Shown here: positions 28,552-40,631 of the stretch, piece by piece
Position numbering within the stretch: the first letter of the stretch is position 1
How the letters are laid out: the number at the start of each line of letters is the position of its first letter
Assembly (NCBI GenBank): GCA_041397645.1
Contig: JAWKWE010000004.1
Location: 248,001 to 312,000, forward strand
Source of the DNA: Hyphomicrobiaceae bacterium
GTDB lineage: Bacteria; Pseudomonadota; Alphaproteobacteria; Rhizobiales; Hyphomicrobiaceae
DNA: 64,000 nucleotides
Reading direction: 5' to 3'
Notes under the pieces: generated by a model
Databases searched by the model: none
Told to the model about the DNA's origin: nothing
Seen by the model: only the letters and a program-made list of their open reading frames with translations
Program-made: the position numbers and the translations under genes

Positions 28552-29147
28552 TGCGGCACCTTGGAGCTATCGGGAACGACGATGGCGAATATATCGGCTA
28601 AAGCGGCAAGCGCGGCTTCATGCACCTCCTGAGCTCGAAGATCGTCACCGATAGGATTTGGCAATGAGCGCGTCGCAGTCGCGGACGCAACGACCGTCGG
28701 CCGGTAACCGTGGTTGAACGCGGCACGCGACGTAGAGTTTACACAGACATGGGTCATGAACCCGGCAATCACAAGATCCGTGCTTCCCAGGCGTTTGAGT
28801 TCGGCATCGAGATCGGTCTTCTCGAACGAGCTTGGATACGCCTTGGTGATCACTTTCTCGCCGGGCCTCGGGGCGACTACATCCGCGATACTCCCAATGC
28901 GCGCGGTGGTGTCGTAGGGCGATCCAGGACCGGCATCGTGCTGGATGTGGATGACCGGCGCGCCCGCGTCTCGCGCGCGAGCCAAGAGCGTCGCACACTC
29001 CTTCAAAGCCTCTTCAACCCCTTCGAGTTGCATGACGCCTTCGCGGTAGGTGTTCTGGCAGTCTATTAGAATGAGTGCGGACTTCGACAATGGCTTCGGC
29101 GCGGTGGGCAGCTGTAGAAGCGATCGCAATGTGGGGCGTGCCGGCAT
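28548..29147 (-). CDS. Isochorismatase-like cysteine hydrolase
   Basis: A 199-residue soluble hydrolase of the cysteine-hydrolase/isochorismatase fold. The catalytic triad is visible: Asp in ALILIDCQNTY, Lys in ITKAYPSSF, and Cys in GFMTHVCVNSTSRAA. Typical substrates of this fold are isochorismate, nicotinamide, carbamoylsarcosine or biuret; the sequence does not say which. The ATG has GGAG upstream. It overlaps the DUF779 gene and lies about 100 bases after the ALDH gene with a weak hairpin between, so the three genes look like one set. The specific reaction is unknown. Confidence 0.88.
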   Translation of the reverse strand: MPARPTLRSLLQLPTAPKPLSKSALILIDCQNTYREGVMQLEGVEEALKECATLLARARDAGAPVIHIQHDAGPGSPYDTTARIGSIADVVAPRPGEKVITKAYPSSFEKTDLDAELKRLGSTDLVIAGFMTHVCVNSTSRAAFNHGYRPTVVASATATRSLPNPIGDDLRAQEVHEAALAALADIFAIVVPDSSKVPQ

Positions 29148-29190
29148 TTGCTTTTCTCCGCTCGATACACTGATGCATGAAGCAACAAGA

Positions 29191-29215
29191 GGCGGCCCTG
29201 TTTGAGAGCCGCCCC
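29191..29215 (-). terminator. Weak hairpin between ALDH and the isochorismatase-like gene
   Basis: On the minus strand GGCGGC pairs with GCCGCC around an 11-base loop, followed by TCTTGTTG. The T tract is poor, so it may attenuate rather than stop transcription from the ALDH gene. Confidence 0.45.
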
Positions 29216-29246
29216 CGTTGAAGTCACTCAGACGTCCTGCCTGGCA

Positions 29247-30767
<1,521 letters not shown>

Positions 30768-31038
30768 GCGTTTCTCTCCTTATATTTGGCCTTTTGGGCG
30801 CCCTTTTTGGCGGGTCGAGAATGACGTTATGTTTTTTGAGGCATATCGTTGGGTGTCATACCCCTTCCCGGCGGCTCGGACCAGCGAGCGGAGACTGGTT
30901 CTTTAGTCGAAAGGCCTAGAGCCAACGATGGAGCACGACGGACATAAGTCTCGTGAGCGCAACGATTTTTCGGTTCTTGAAGGGGGTGGCGAGGCTTAGA
31001 CGGCCAACGGCGCGCGGTTTTAGGTCACGCCAACGTGA

Positions 31039-32400
31039 TTAGTTGGACTGCGCGGTCGTGCCTTCCTGCATGGCGAGCACGTGCCCCGCGAGATAAAGCG
31101 ATCCGCAGATGAGCACGCGCTTTTCTCCCTCATGGAGATTGGAGATTGTTTCGAGAGCTTCCCGAACCCCAGGGCGGTCGATCGCGTTAAGCCCCGCATT
31201 GCGCGCAATCTCGGCAAGGCTCTCTTCCGAATGTGGGGCCTCGTGCGCGCCAGGGATGGGGACCGTGTAAATCGCCCGCACCAAGCCACGAAACGGGGCC
31301 AGGAACCCCAGCGCATCCTTCTGCCCCATCATGCCGACAACCAGATAGGTCGGCTTGGGCGCCTTCTCTTCGAGACTGGCGAGCGTGTCGGCCAGCATAT
31401 CTCCTGCTGCCGGGTTGTGTCCGCCATCGAGCCACAGCTCGCATTCCGGTCCCAAGATTTCCGGCAACGGACCGGATTTCAACCGCTGCATACGCGCGGG
31501 CCATTCCACGACCCGCAGCCCCGCCTCCAGCGCGGCCTCGTCGACGGCGAGTTCAGGATGCTCAGCCGATAAACTCAAGGCAGCAGCAACAGCCGTACCG
31601 GCATTCGCAATTTGATGGCGGCCAACAAGGCCAGGCAGCGGCAGATCCAGCAGCCTGTCTTCACGCTGAACCACCAGCCGTCCGTTCTGCTCATAGGCGT
31701 CGTAGTCGCGCCCGGAAACAATCAAACGCGCTCCCAGGACGTTGGCGCGCGCCTCGATCACACGCATGACTTCATCGTCTTGCGCAGCGATAACACCTGT
31801 AACACCGGACTTCAGAATACCCGCCTTCTCGCCCGCAATCTTCGCCAGCGTTGGCCCGAGCTTCTCGGCATGGTCCATCGAGATCGGCGTGATGACGGTC
31901 AGAGCCGGCTTCTTGATCACGTTGGACGCATCGAGCCGGCCGCCAAGGCCGACCTCAAGCAGCAATACGTCGGCCGGCGTCTCCGCAAATGCAAGAAACG
32001 CAGCAGCTGTTGTGATCTCAAACTGAGTGATGTCGTCGCCGTCGTTGACAGCATTCACCCGCATCAGCACGTCTACCAGTTCGTCCTCGCCGATCGGGGC
32101 CGACGCTCCACCAGGTCCGGCTAAACGAATACGCTCGTGGAAACGCACAAGGTGGGGGGAGGTATAGACATGGACACGTTTGCCGGCAGCCTCCAGCATT
32201 GCCCTCAGGTACGCGCAGACCGAGCCTTTGCCGTTAGTGCCCGCCACATGGACAACCGGTGGCAAACGGTCTTCAGGATGGCCGAGCTTGCCAAGCAACC
32301 GCTCGACGCGACCTAGCGACAAGTCAATGAGCTTGGGATGAAACAACTTCATCTGCGCCAACAGCGCGTCGCTGGTCGGCCGTTCGACTTTGGTCACCAT
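31039..32400 (-). CDS. folC: Dihydrofolate synthase / folylpolyglutamate synthase
   Basis: A 453-residue cytosolic ATP-dependent ligase. It adds glutamate to dihydropteroate and then to folates. The P-loop HVAGTNGKGS is at about 51-60, followed by the TSPHLVRFHERI omega loop, FEITTAAAF, LLEVGLGGRLDA, and DGGHNPAA in the C-terminal Rossmann domain. It is the last gene of the trpF-trpB-trpA-accD-folC series on the minus strand, 49 bases after accD, a conserved alphaproteobacterial arrangement. Length is standard. Confidence 0.96.
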   Translation of the reverse strand: MVTKVERPTSDALLAQMKLFHPKLIDLSLGRVERLLGKLGHPEDRLPPVVHVAGTNGKGSVCAYLRAMLEAAGKRVHVYTSPHLVRFHERIRLAGPGGASAPIGEDELVDVLMRVNAVNDGDDITQFEITTAAAFLAFAETPADVLLLEVGLGGRLDASNVIKKPALTVITPISMDHAEKLGPTLAKIAGEKAGILKSGVTGVIAAQDDEVMRVIEARANVLGARLIVSGRDYDAYEQNGRLVVQREDRLLDLPLPGLVGRHQIANAGTAVAAALSLSAEHPELAVDEAALEAGLRVVEWPARMQRLKSGPLPEILGPECELWLDGGHNPAAGDMLADTLASLEEKAPKPTYLVVGMMGQKDALGFLAPFRGLVRAIYTVPIPGAHEAPHSEESLAEIARNAGLNAIDRPGVREALETISNLHEGEKRVLICGSLYLAGHVLAMQEGTTAQSN

Positions 32401-32449
32401 CCGGACTTGCCTTCACCGCTTGCCTGATCGTTTAAAACGCGGCGCGCGC

Positions 32450-33538
32450 CTAGGCGCTCCTCGGCGTATCCTTCGGCGCGCCGAGATGAGAGCCTGGCGT
32501 GTCTCCTTCGCGCTTGGTCCTCTCCGTGCGCGGTTCGAAACGCTGGCTCTGCGGCACCGGTTCCGGCTCGATCACGCCGCCCGTCTCGCGCGCGGCCGTC
32601 TCGATCAACTTGCTGTCGACAGACGCACCATTAACGTAGTGGTTGCCGTTCATTTTCTTGCCGGATCCTTTTCCGGCGTGAACGCCCGACATGATCAGGC
32701 GGCAGATGCGCGCCAGCGTCTCGCGGAGCTTATGGCGATGGACGACCATATCCACCATGCCATGTGCAAGCAGATATTCGGAGCGCTGGAAGCCATCCGG
32801 CAACTGCTCGCGGATGGTCTGCTGAATGACCCGCGGACCAGCAAAACAGATCAACGCGCCCGGCTCGGCAATGTGGATATCACCTAACATCGCATAAGAA
32901 GCGGTAACACCACCCGTCGTCGGATCGGTCAACACGACGATATAAGGCAGCTTGGCTTCGCGCAGCTTCTCAACCGCAATCGTTGTGCGCGGCATCTGCA
33001 TTAGCGAGAGGATACCCTCCTGCATACGCGCGCCACCGGAAGCGGCAAAAAGAATAAAGGGTGTCTTGAGCTCCAACGCGCGCAACATGCCCGTAATCAC
33101 GGCTTCGCCGGCAGCCATGCCCAACGATCCCGCCATAAAGCGGAAGTCTTGCGCGGCGGCGACAACCTGCTGGCCCTCCAAAAGGCCCTCGCCGACGAGA
33201 ACAGCGTCTTCAAGCTCAGTTTCGGATTTCGCGCTCCTCAGGCGATCGGTATATTTGCGACCGTCGCGGAACTTGAGGGGATCCTGCGGAACGCCCGGAA
33301 CCGGCACCGAGGCATAATTGCCGCCATCGAAGAGATGTCTAAGGCGCTGATCGGCGCCCATGCGCATATGATAGTCGGAGCCGGGCACAACAAATTCGTT
33401 GGCCTCCAAGTCCTTGTAAAAGACCATTTGCCCGCTCTCCGGGCATTTGACCCAGAGGTTGTCCGGCACCTCGCGCTTCGTGGTCGACGACAACAGTCCG
33501 CGAATTTTGGGCCGGACTACGTTGTTGATCCAGTTCAC
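32450..33538 (-). CDS. accD: Acetyl-CoA carboxylase carboxyltransferase subunit beta
   Basis: The start is GTG 33538 ([11 protein letters not shown]), with GAGGAG nine bases upstream, giving 362 residues. With AccA it transfers CO2 from biotin to acetyl-CoA in fatty acid synthesis. The core shows [35 protein letters not shown] and GPRVIQQT. The N-terminal zinc ribbon of the E. coli protein has lost three of its four cysteines (WVKCPESGQ, later VVPGSDYHM), as I recall for other Rhizobiales. A charged C-terminal tail of about 50 residues is extra. It sits between trpA and folC. Confidence 0.96.
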   Translation of the reverse strand: MNWINNVVRPKIRGLLSSTTKREVPDNLWVKCPESGQMVFYKDLEANEFVVPGSDYHMRMGADQRLRHLFDGGNYASVPVPGVPQDPLKFRDGRKYTDRLRSAKSETELEDAVLVGEGLLEGQQVVAAAQDFRFMAGSLGMAAGEAVITGMLRALELKTPFILFAASGGARMQEGILSLMQMPRTTIAVEKLREAKLPYIVVLTDPTTGGVTASYAMLGDIHIAEPGALICFAGPRVIQQTIREQLPDGFQRSEYLLAHGMVDMVVHRHKLRETLARICRLIMSGVHAGKGSGKKMNGNHYVNGASVDSKLIETAARETGGVIEPEPVPQSQRFEPRTERTKREGDTPGSHLGAPKDTPRSA

Positions 33539-33762
33539 TGCGATTGGCTCCTCGTCTACTGGCCGTGCATATCTCACGGCTATCAGGCCCTAGCGCCGCC
33601 ATCTAAGGCGCGCCACGAGCCCCGCTCGCATGGTTGCAGGCCGATACAATCTTAGCGCCTACCCGTTGCGGCCTCAAAGGTTAGATTGCCGCCTATATGG
33701 CCTCTTGGGGCGATGCCTACCAGAGGTTTGTGCCGATCAATAGGGGAAAACCCTTAATACCC

Positions 33763-34593
33763 TCAAGAGGTCAAAGCGCCCGAAAGCTCCTTGACCATGT
33801 CAAGAACGGCTTCGGCCGTCGTCGCTGTCGCGACGCCTTTGGAATCAAGCGTCTTTTCAATGGCTTGCACGAGGGCTGAGCCGACCACGACTCCGTCGGC
33901 GCCTTCGGCGATGGCTTTGGCCTGTGGACCGGTCCTCACTCCGAAGCCGACCACCACAGGAAGAGCAGTCTGACCCTTTATTCGTTTCACCTCTTTGTGA
34001 ACATCGTTCACTACTGGGGCGGCTGCTCCGGTGATGCCGGTGATGGACACATAGTAAAGAAATCCGGAGGTGTTCTGGAGCACGGCGGGCAGACGCTTAT
34101 CGTCGGTCGTTGGCGTTGCCAAGCGGATGAAGTTCAGTCCACGTTTCATCGCCGGCAGGCACAATTCCTCATCGGCTTCGGGCGGAACATCCACCACGAT
34201 CAAACCGTCAACGCCGGCAGCCTTTGCATCGTCAAGAAAGCGCTCGCTACCGTAGACGTAGATAGGGTTGTAATACCCCATCAACACCAGCGGCGTTTCG
34301 CTGTCCGTCTTGCGAAAACGGCGAACCATCTCCAGCGTCTTGATCATGTTCTGACCGCTTTTCAGCGCGCGCTGCGAGGACATCTGAATGGCGGGTCCAT
34401 CGGCCATCGGATCTGAAAACGGCATGCCTAGCTCGATGATGTCGGCGCCGGCGCCCGGCAATCCGTGCAGGATTTTCTCGCTGGTTGCGAGATCAGGATC
34501 GCCGGCCGAAATGAACGTGACCAGCGCAGTCCGCTTTTGCGATTTGAGCGCCGAAAAGCGCGCATCGATGCGGCTCGTATTATCGTTCTTCAT
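33763..34593 (-). CDS. trpA: Tryptophan synthase alpha subunit
   Basis: The ATG at 34593 lies two bases after the trpB stop, giving 276 residues. It cleaves indole-3-glycerol phosphate to indole and glyceraldehyde 3-phosphate; indole then passes through a tunnel to TrpB. Catalytic Glu is in [11 protein letters not shown] and catalytic Asp in [10 protein letters not shown]; the phosphate site is VGFGVRTG with GVVVGSALV. The [10 protein letters not shown] loop is intact. It is the third gene of the trpF-trpB-trpA run. Confidence 0.97.
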   Translation of the reverse strand: MKNDNTSRIDARFSALKSQKRTALVTFISAGDPDLATSEKILHGLPGAGADIIELGMPFSDPMADGPAIQMSSQRALKSGQNMIKTLEMVRRFRKTDSETPLVLMGYYNPIYVYGSERFLDDAKAAGVDGLIVVDVPPEADEELCLPAMKRGLNFIRLATPTTDDKRLPAVLQNTSGFLYYVSITGITGAAAPVVNDVHKEVKRIKGQTALPVVVGFGVRTGPQAKAIAEGADGVVVGSALVQAIEKTLDSKGVATATTAEAVLDMVKELSGALTS

Positions 34594-34595
34594 GT

Positions 34596-35834
34596 TCAGA
34601 TCTTCATTCCCAGATGCTTGGCGACGGTGAACAGATCCTTGTCGCCGCGTCCGCACAAGTTCATCACCAGCAAGTTGTCCTTGGGCAATTTCGGCGCGAG
34701 CTTCATGACATGGGCGATCGCGTGCGAAGGCTCCAGCGCAGGAATGATGCCTTCAAGGCGCGTACAGAACTGAAGCGCTTCGAGCGCCTCCCTGTCTGTG
34801 ACCGCCGCATACGTGACGCGGCCGGTGTCCTTGAGCCAGGCATGTTCGGGGCCGACGCCCGGATAGTCCAGACCGGCTGAGATCGAATGCCCTTCGAGGA
34901 TCTGCCCGTCGCTGTCCTGAAGCAAATACGTCCGATTTCCATGAAGCACGCCCGGCGATCCGCCGTTCATGGATGCCGCATGACCGTTTGGCACCTCTAG
35001 ACCATGACCGGCGGCTTCGACGCCGTAAATCGCGACCTTCTCATCATCGAGAAAGGGATGGAACAATCCGATGGCGTTCGAGCCTCCACCGATGCAGGCA
35101 ACCAGCGTATCGGGGAGCCGCCCTTCGGCCTCCATGATCTGCTCGCGGACCTCGTTGCCAATAATCGACTGGAAGTCGCGCACCATCGCCGGATAAGGAT
35201 GGGGACCCGCAGCCGTGCCGATCAAGTAGTAGGTGTTGCGCACGTTGGTCACCCAATCGCGAAGCGCCTCGTTCATCGCGTCCTTCAGGGTGCTCGCCCC
35301 GGCGGTGACGGGGTTGAGCTTCGCGCCCAGCAGCTTCATGCGCGCAACGTTCGGAGCCTGACGCTCCACGTCGGTGGCGCCCATATATATCTCGCACGGC
35401 ATCCCGTACTTTGCGCAAACAGTGGCAACCGCGACGCCATGCTGGCCGGCACCCGTCTCAGCGATGATGCGCGTTTTGCCCATGCGACGCGCAAGCAGGA
35501 TCTGGCCGAGACAGTTGTTGATTTTGTGCGAGCCGGTGTGATTGAGCTCGTCCCGCTTGAAGTAGATCTTGGCGCCGCCGAGTTGTTCGGTCATGCGCTC
35601 GGCAAAATAGAGCGGGCTTGGGCGGCCGGAATAATGCTTGTGAAGATGCTCCATCTCGGCATGAAACGCAGGGTCGGAGTTGGCCTCGTCATAGGCGCGC
35701 TCCAGATCAAGGATCAGCGGCATCAAAGTTTCAGCAACGAAGCGGCCGCCGAACATGCCAAAGAAGCCTTTGTCGTCCGGCCCCGTGCGCATACTGTTGA
35801 GCTTGGCCTGGGATTTGTTGGTCTGGGTCGCCAT
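34596..35834 (-). CDS. trpB: Tryptophan synthase beta subunit
   Basis: About 412 residues from ATG 35834, which has GAAGG upstream; GTG 35837 is one codon earlier. It condenses indole with serine using PLP. The cofactor lysine is in [10 protein letters not shown], the catalytic Glu in AETGAGQHG, and the phosphate loop in [10 protein letters not shown]. The C-terminal NLCGRGDKD is the usual cofactor-nitrogen region. It lies about 58 bases after trpF and is coupled to trpA. Confidence 0.98.
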   Translation of the reverse strand: MATQTNKSQAKLNSMRTGPDDKGFFGMFGGRFVAETLMPLILDLERAYDEANSDPAFHAEMEHLHKHYSGRPSPLYFAERMTEQLGGAKIYFKRDELNHTGSHKINNCLGQILLARRMGKTRIIAETGAGQHGVAVATVCAKYGMPCEIYMGATDVERQAPNVARMKLLGAKLNPVTAGASTLKDAMNEALRDWVTNVRNTYYLIGTAAGPHPYPAMVRDFQSIIGNEVREQIMEAEGRLPDTLVACIGGGSNAIGLFHPFLDDEKVAIYGVEAAGHGLEVPNGHAASMNGGSPGVLHGNRTYLLQDSDGQILEGHSISAGLDYPGVGPEHAWLKDTGRVTYAAVTDREALEALQFCTRLEGIIPALEPSHAIAHVMKLAPKLPKDNLLVMNLCGRGDKDLFTVAKHLGMKI

Positions 35835-35895
35835 CACATAGCCTTCATGAAAATCACAGCGCTGGCGTTGTTCACGCCTGGCCGAAAAGACAAAG

Positions 35896-36546
35896 TCAGC
35901 CGGGCATAGCCGCCTTTGCGGCTTTGAGGAAGCCCCGGATTAGCTCGGGATCCTTGACACCTGGCGCGCTCTCAACACCCGAAGAGACATCGACAGCGGC
36001 GGCGTTGGTTGCTGCGATCGCCTTGCCAACATTGACCGCGGTGAGGCCCCCTGAAAGCATGAACTTCATACGATCTTTCACATCGTCGAGTGCGTGCCAA
36101 TCGAACGAAAGTCCATTGCCGCCGGGCTTCGATGCGCCTTTGGGCGGGTGAGCGTCAAACAAAATGAGATCAGCCGACTCGTTATAGCGAAGCGCGCGGG
36201 CGGCATCGACCGCCGAGCCCACGCGAATAGCTTTGATGACCGGCAGATGCAGACGACGTTTGATCTCGCGCACACGAGGTGCGCTTTCATCGCCGTGCAA
36301 CTGAACCATGTCGGGTTGAACCTTGTCGACGATATCGTCGAGAACCTTATCGTCAGGGTCCACGAACAGCGCGACGATCTTAGCTTGACCGCGGGCGCGG
36401 TCTGCCAGCTTCAAGGCGGTCGCAACATCGACGTGGCGGGGGCTGCGCGGAAAGAAGACAAGCCCGATATAATCGGCGCCGCCATCTAGCGCCGTATCGA
36501 CGGTTTCCGGCGTCTTCAACCCGCAAATTTTTACTTCCGTTGCCAT
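35896..36546 (-). CDS. trpF: Phosphoribosylanthranilate isomerase
   Basis: About 216 residues from ATG 36546; another in-frame ATG at 36576 would add ten residues, and neither has a decisive ribosome-binding site. It converts phosphoribosylanthranilate to CdRP, the third step of tryptophan synthesis. The catalytic Cys is in [10 protein letters not shown] and the catalytic Asp in [11 protein letters not shown], followed by [20 protein letters not shown] and the phosphate-binding [15 protein letters not shown]. Start of the trpFBA-accD-folC set. Confidence 0.96.
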   Translation of the reverse strand: MATEVKICGLKTPETVDTALDGGADYIGLVFFPRSPRHVDVATALKLADRARGQAKIVALFVDPDDKVLDDIVDKVQPDMVQLHGDESAPRVREIKRRLHLPVIKAIRVGSAVDAARALRYNESADLILFDAHPPKGASKPGGNGLSFDWHALDDVKDRMKFMLSGGLTAVNVGKAIAATNAAAVDVSSGVESAPGVKDPELIRGFLKAAKAAMPG

Positions 36547-36714
36547 GGCAGGCTCGTCGAACTCCTTTGTAGCCATCCCGACTATAGCCTCGCAGACGGC
36601 TCACGGCATAGCAAACCGTTGCTATCAACGCGACTAGACCGAGATCGCACGATGGCGCTTGTTATCGGATGATAGGGGTCAAAATCAATCCGCCAGGTTC
36701 ACGCGTCAATGCGA

Positions 36715-36960
36715 TCAGTTCGAGGAAGAGCCCACCAGACGTCGGCGTTGCCAGCGCTTGAACGCAATAAGGGACCACACGGCCTCGACCAGCCCGAACG
36801 GCCAAGCGCCTTGCAGAAAGCCATAAACTGAGGCCGCCACGCAAGCCATGGCAAAGCCAAGCACGTTCCAATGGCTTTCGTCCTCGAAAGCGTAAAAGGC
36901 GAGCATGGCAGATACGGACGCTAAGCCAAAAAGTGTAAGGCCATCGAAGATGGCAAACAT
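36715..36960 (-). CDS. Small conserved-looking membrane protein
   Basis: An 81-residue protein with three hydrophobic segments: about 5-24, 33-50 and 52-66. It starts two bases after the LapA-domain gene stop, so the two are cotranscribed. Features such as FLQGAWPFGLVEAVWSLIAFKRW look like a conserved small membrane protein of Hyphomicrobiales, but I cannot name a family. It ends with a basic, hydrophilic tail. Unknown function; coding status is well supported by the coupling. Confidence 0.7.
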   Translation of the reverse strand: MFAIFDGLTLFGLASVSAMLAFYAFEDESHWNVLGFAMACVAASVYGFLQGAWPFGLVEAVWSLIAFKRWQRRRLVGSSSN

Positions 36961-36962
36961 CG

Positions 36963-37310
36963 TCAGCGGCCTGCGACAGCCAGCTGCTTGGCGTGCACGA
37001 TGCTCGATTCTCGCTCGCGCGACAGCCTTTCTGCCTCAGCTTCAAAGCGCTGTGCGCGCTTGCCTTGCACACGGGCCGTGCGCCGCCAGCGGCTCTGACC
37101 AAGCCACGTTGCCATTCCACCCAGAACAACGCCGATGACGAGTGCGCCCATCAGATAGGCATAGAACGGCAACTGAACGGCGAGCGCGGGAGCTTCGGGA
37201 TTGAAGGGGTCAAGAACCAGGCTGACCGGATGACGATTGGCGATGGCAATCGCCACCAGAAAGATCCCAAGCGGAAACGCGATAAGCAGCGATACGAGAC
37301 GCCTCAACAC
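36963..37310 (-). CDS. LapA domain-containing membrane protein
   Basis: A 115-residue inner-membrane protein. GTG 37310 has GAGGAG seven bases upstream. Two membrane helices (about 5-24 and 46-69) flank a short periplasmic loop with NRHPVSLVLDPF, the LapA (lipopolysaccharide assembly protein A) signature. A cytosolic coiled-coil-like tail follows (RRTARVQGKRAQRFEAEAERLSRE). LapA in gamma-proteobacteria helps control LPS synthesis; in alphaproteobacteria this small version commonly lies beside ihfB, as here. Role inferred from family only. Confidence 0.8.
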   Translation of the reverse strand: MLRRLVSLLIAFPLGIFLVAIAIANRHPVSLVLDPFNPEAPALAVQLPFYAYLMGALVIGVVLGGMATWLGQSRWRRTARVQGKRAQRFEAEAERLSRERESSIVHAKQLAVAGR

Positions 37311-37377
37311 GGAGCTACTCCTCGAAAAAACGAATACCCGACAGCTTTACCGGCGCAACATACGCACGCAAGAGTGT

Positions 37378-37680
37378 TCAGTGCGGCGTCTTGCCGTTCT
37401 CTCTATCATTGAGACGGTCGCGCAATTCTTTGCCGGTCTTGAAGAACGGCACGAACTTTTCGGCGACCGACACCGTGGAACCTGTGCGCGGATTTCTTCC
37501 CTGCCGCGCGGCGCGATGTTTGACCGTGAATGCGCCGAAGCCGCGAAGCTCAACGCGATCACCCCGCGACAATGCGTCGACGATCTCATCGAAGATCACA
37601 TTCACGATGCGCTCGACATCGCGGTGATAGAGGTGCGGATTTGCTGCTGCAATCCGCTGTACAAGTTCCGATTTGATCAC
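37378..37680 (-). CDS. ihfB: Integration host factor subunit beta
   Basis: A 100-residue DNA-bending protein of the HU/IHF family. GTG 37680 has GGGGAG six bases upstream. Motifs are [15 protein letters not shown], the dimer core [12 protein letters not shown], and the DNA-intercalating beta-arm [15 protein letters not shown]. It pairs with IHF alpha for recombination, replication and transcription. It lies between sppA and lapA, the usual alphaproteobacterial place after rpsA and sppA. Confidence 0.95.
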   Translation of the reverse strand: MIKSELVQRIAAANPHLYHRDVERIVNVIFDEIVDALSRGDRVELRGFGAFTVKHRAARQGRNPRTGSTVSVAEKFVPFFKTGKELRDRLNDRENGKTPH

Positions 37681-37712
37681 GGTTCGCTCCCCAGCCTGCC
37701 GATCAATTCTTG

Positions 37713-38675
37713 TTATTTATCAGAAGGGTGCCAAACAGAAACGAGACCGTCAAGGCCAAGCGTAGAAATTGACCGGTCGCGCATCATAATTTGGGTAATC
37801 TCGCTGGCACTTTTACCAAAGATCGCTCCGGCCACCCTTGAGGCCATACCGAAGGGCCCGAACGTCGAGGTGGACGAGGGCTTCCAATCGACAACTTTGG
37901 CTTTCTTATCAATGTTTTTCACGTCCTGGAGCCACTTTACGGCCTCGTCCTCGCCCCCGATCTCATCAACCAGTTTGACGGCCAGGGCCTCCCGGCCAGA
38001 GAAAATCCGCCCTTCGGTCAGGCCGGGAATGTCGGCCCCCTTCACCCCACGGCGGCTTTCAACCAGCCCCAGAAACCACTTGAACCCATCGGCGACCATA
38101 TTCTCGGCGACCTTCCGGCCCTCGTCGGTCAGGGGCTCGAAGGGCGACGGAGCAGCCTTCAACGGCCCGCTCTTAACCTCGTTCACCTTGACGCCGATCT
38201 TATCGAGCAGCTGTGCCAGCTCCGGCCACTGCACGATGACGCCGACCGAGCCCGTGATGGTGTTGCCGCGCGCCACAATATGATCCGAGCTGAGCCCCAC
38301 GATGTAACCGGCCGAGGCTGCAACCGTCCCGAACTGTGCGACAAGGGGCTTTTTCTCGGCGAGTTTGCGCAGCGATTCATAAAGCGCCTCGCCCCCGGTC
38401 GTCGTTCCGCCGGGGCTGTTCACGTAGAGGATCACGCCCTTGACGTGATCGTCCTCTGTGATGTCCTTGAGCATCTTGAGCTGATCGCGGTCCTCGGTGA
38501 TGGTCCCCTCGATGGCGACGCGGGCGATCTGCGACTGGCCGGTCAGCGACAGCTTATCTCCCTCGAACATCATCAAGCCAAGAGCGAGAGCGACCGCAGC
38601 AATTCCAGCCCCGCGCCACACGGTGAGCGAACGGCGCAACCGGCGGCGGTCGAGTACGGTTTCGGTTTCGAGCAT
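37713..38675 (-). CDS. sppA: Signal peptide peptidase SppA (serine protease, short form)
   Basis: A 320-residue membrane-anchored protease of the 36-kDa type. One membrane helix at about 20-38 is followed by a periplasmic ClpP-like domain. The nucleophile Ser is in [10 protein letters not shown] and the general-base Lys in [15 protein letters not shown], with [15 protein letters not shown] in front. It degrades signal peptides left after export. The ATG has GAGG upstream. It lies between rpsA and ihfB. Confidence 0.94.
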   Translation of the reverse strand: MLETETVLDRRRLRRSLTVWRGAGIAAVALALGLMMFEGDKLSLTGQSQIARVAIEGTITEDRDQLKMLKDITEDDHVKGVILYVNSPGGTTTGGEALYESLRKLAEKKPLVAQFGTVAASAGYIVGLSSDHIVARGNTITGSVGVIVQWPELAQLLDKIGVKVNEVKSGPLKAAPSPFEPLTDEGRKVAENMVADGFKWFLGLVESRRGVKGADIPGLTEGRIFSGREALAVKLVDEIGGEDEAVKWLQDVKNIDKKAKVVDWKPSSTSTFGPFGMASRVAGAIFGKSASEITQIMMRDRSISTLGLDGLVSVWHPSDK

Positions 38676-38829
38676 GTCGTCCTCATGATCCTGATCTGGC
38701 GGAAGCCCAGGTACGTGCCTTGGTCTTCCGGTCGCAACGGGTGGCAGCAGGGGCCGCTAGTTGCTTGATTTGCATTGACGTTAGGCAAGGATTGGGCGAC
38801 GCGCAACGGGCCCAGCGCTACAAGGATGA

Positions 38830-38866
38830 AATAAACCAAACGCGCGGAGGTTTCCCTCCGCGCGCC
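38830..38866 (-). terminator. Rho-independent terminator of rpsA
   Basis: A perfect ten-base-pair stem CGCGCGGAGG/CCTCCGCGCG with a four-base loop is followed on the minus strand by TTTGGTTTATTT. It lies about 35 bases beyond the rpsA stop codon. Confidence 0.85.
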
Positions 38867-38900
38867 AGGTAAACGAATTGTCAGGCCTCTTGGACCGGAC

Positions 38901-40631
38901 TTACTCGCTGGCTTCTTCGTCGCCTTCCGAGTTGTCACGCTTCTTGATGGCAGCCTTGAAGATGTCGCCCAGCGAAGCACCCGAGTCGGACGACCCGTAC
39001 TGAGCGACCGCCTGCTTCTCTTCAGCAATCTCAAGAGCCTTGATCGACACCGAGATTCGGCGCGCAGCCTTATCGACGGTGAGGACCGATGCATCGACCT
39101 TGTCGCCGACGTTGAAGCGCTCAGGACGCTGCTCGGAACGATCGCGCGACAGGTCAGAGCGCTTGATGAAGGAGGTGAGATCGGTGTCGGCGATCTTCAC
39201 TTCGATGCCGTTCTCCTGAACACTCGTCACAGAGCAAGTGACAGCATCGCCCTTCTTGAACTTGCCCATGGCGTCGACCGGATCGCCGCCGAGCTGCTTG
39301 ATACCCAGCGAGATTCTTTCCTTGGCGCCATCGACGTCGAGCACGACGGCCTTGACCGTATCGCCCTTCTTGTAATCCTTGATCGCCTCGTCGCCCGGCT
39401 TCGACCAATCTAGATCGGACAGATGCACCATGCCATCGACGCCGTTGTCGAGACCGATGAACAGGCCAAACTCGGTGATGTTGCGGATCGGACCTTCCAC
39501 GACCGAGCCCTTGGGATGCTGGGCAAGGAAGCCCTCCCAGGGGTTCTCCTGGGTCTGCTTCAGGCCGAGCGAGATGCGGCGCTTCTGAGGATCGACCTCA
39601 AGCACCTGAACGTCGACCTGCTGCGAAGTCGAGACGATCTTGCCGGGGTGCGTATTCTTCTTGGTCCAGCTCATCTCGGAAACGTGGATCAGACCTTCAA
39701 CGCCCGGCTCCAACTCCACGAACGCACCGTAATCGGCGATGTTCGTGACGGTGCCCTTGATCTTCGCGCCGACCGGATACTTCTCGGCGATCGCAGACCA
39801 CGGATCGGCCTGAAGCTGCTTCATGCCAAGCGAAATGCGCTGCGTCTCGGGGTTGATGCGGATGATCTGCACCTTCACCGTGTCGCCGACGTTCAGGATC
39901 TCGGACGGATGGTTCACGCGGCGCCACGCCATATCGGTGACGTGCAGCAGGCCATCGATGCCGCCGAGGTCGATGAAGGCGCCGTAGTCGGTGATGTTCT
40001 TGACCAGACCTTCGATGACCTGCCCCTCTTCGAGGCGGGCGACGATGTCGGCGCGCTGCTCTGCACGGGTCTCCTCAAGCACCGAGCGGCGCGAGACGAC
40101 GATGTTACCGCGACGGCGATCCATCTTCAGGATCTGGAAGGGCTGGGGCTGATGCATCAGCGGCCCGATATCGCGCACGGGGCGAATATCAACCTGGCTG
40201 CCGGGAAGGAACGCAACCGCGCCGTCGAGATCGACGGTGAAGCCGCCCTTGACCTTGTTGAAGATAACGCCCGTAACTTTCTCGCCCTTCTCATGCAGGC
40301 GCTCAAGGCGGGTCCAGCTTTCTTCGCGGCGAGCCTTGTCGCGCGACAGCACCGCCTCACCGAGCGCATTCTCTACTCGCTCCAGGTAGACCTCGACCGT
40401 ATCGCCTACCTTCAAGTCGCCAGACTTGCCGCCCATGCCGAATTCCTTCAGCGCGATGCGACCTTCCATTTTCAGGCCGACGTCAATGACGGCCATATCC
40501 TTCTCTATGCCGACAACCTTGCCCTTGACGACCGAACCTTCGAAAAGGTCGTCCTTGGCCAAGCTCTCAGCCAGCAGGGCTGCAAACTCGTCATGGCTGG
40601 GGTTCATTTCTTTGGACAGTTGATCCGACAT
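38901..40631 (-). CDS. rpsA: 30S ribosomal protein S1
   Basis: The start ATG 40631 (MSDQLSKEMNPS) has GGAG five bases upstream, giving 576 residues; the frame is open further but without support. Six S1 RNA-binding repeats follow an N-terminal ribosome-docking segment, with repeated motifs such as GAFVELEPGVEGLIHVSEMSW and GLFIGLDNGVDGMVHLSDLDW near the middle. The protein binds mRNA and lets the 30S subunit start on weakly marked messages. In most alphaproteobacteria it follows cmk; here an epimerase gene and a small membrane gene separate the two. Confidence 0.97.
   Translation of the reverse strand: MSDQLSKEMNPSHDEFAALLAESLAKDDLFEGSVVKGKVVGIEKDMAVIDVGLKMEGRIALKEFGMGGKSGDLKVGDTVEVYLERVENALGEAVLSRDKARREESWTRLERLHEKGEKVTGVIFNKVKGGFTVDLDGAVAFLPGSQVDIRPVRDIGPLMHQPQPFQILKMDRRRGNIVVSRRSVLEETRAEQRADIVARLEEGQVIEGLVKNITDYGAFIDLGGIDGLLHVTDMAWRRVNHPSEILNVGDTVKVQIIRINPETQRISLGMKQLQADPWSAIAEKYPVGAKIKGTVTNIADYGAFVELEPGVEGLIHVSEMSWTKKNTHPGKIVSTSQQVDVQVLEVDPQKRRISLGLKQTQENPWEGFLAQHPKGSVVEGPIRNITEFGLFIGLDNGVDGMVHLSDLDWSKPGDEAIKDYKKGDTVKAVVLDVDGAKERISLGIKQLGGDPVDAMGKFKKGDAVTCSVTSVQENGIEVKIADTDLTSFIKRSDLSRDRSEQRPERFNVGDKVDASVLTVDKAARRISVSIKALEIAEEKQAVAQYGSSDSGASLGDIFKAAIKKRDNSEGDEEASE

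Noticed and set aside
35004..35909. About 300-codon open frame on the plus strand across trpB
   Set aside because: Antisense shadow of trpB with no motif or ribosome-binding site.
37237..38283. About 350-codon open frame on the plus strand across lapA, ihfB and sppA
   Set aside because: It spans three well-supported genes on the other strand and shows no domain.
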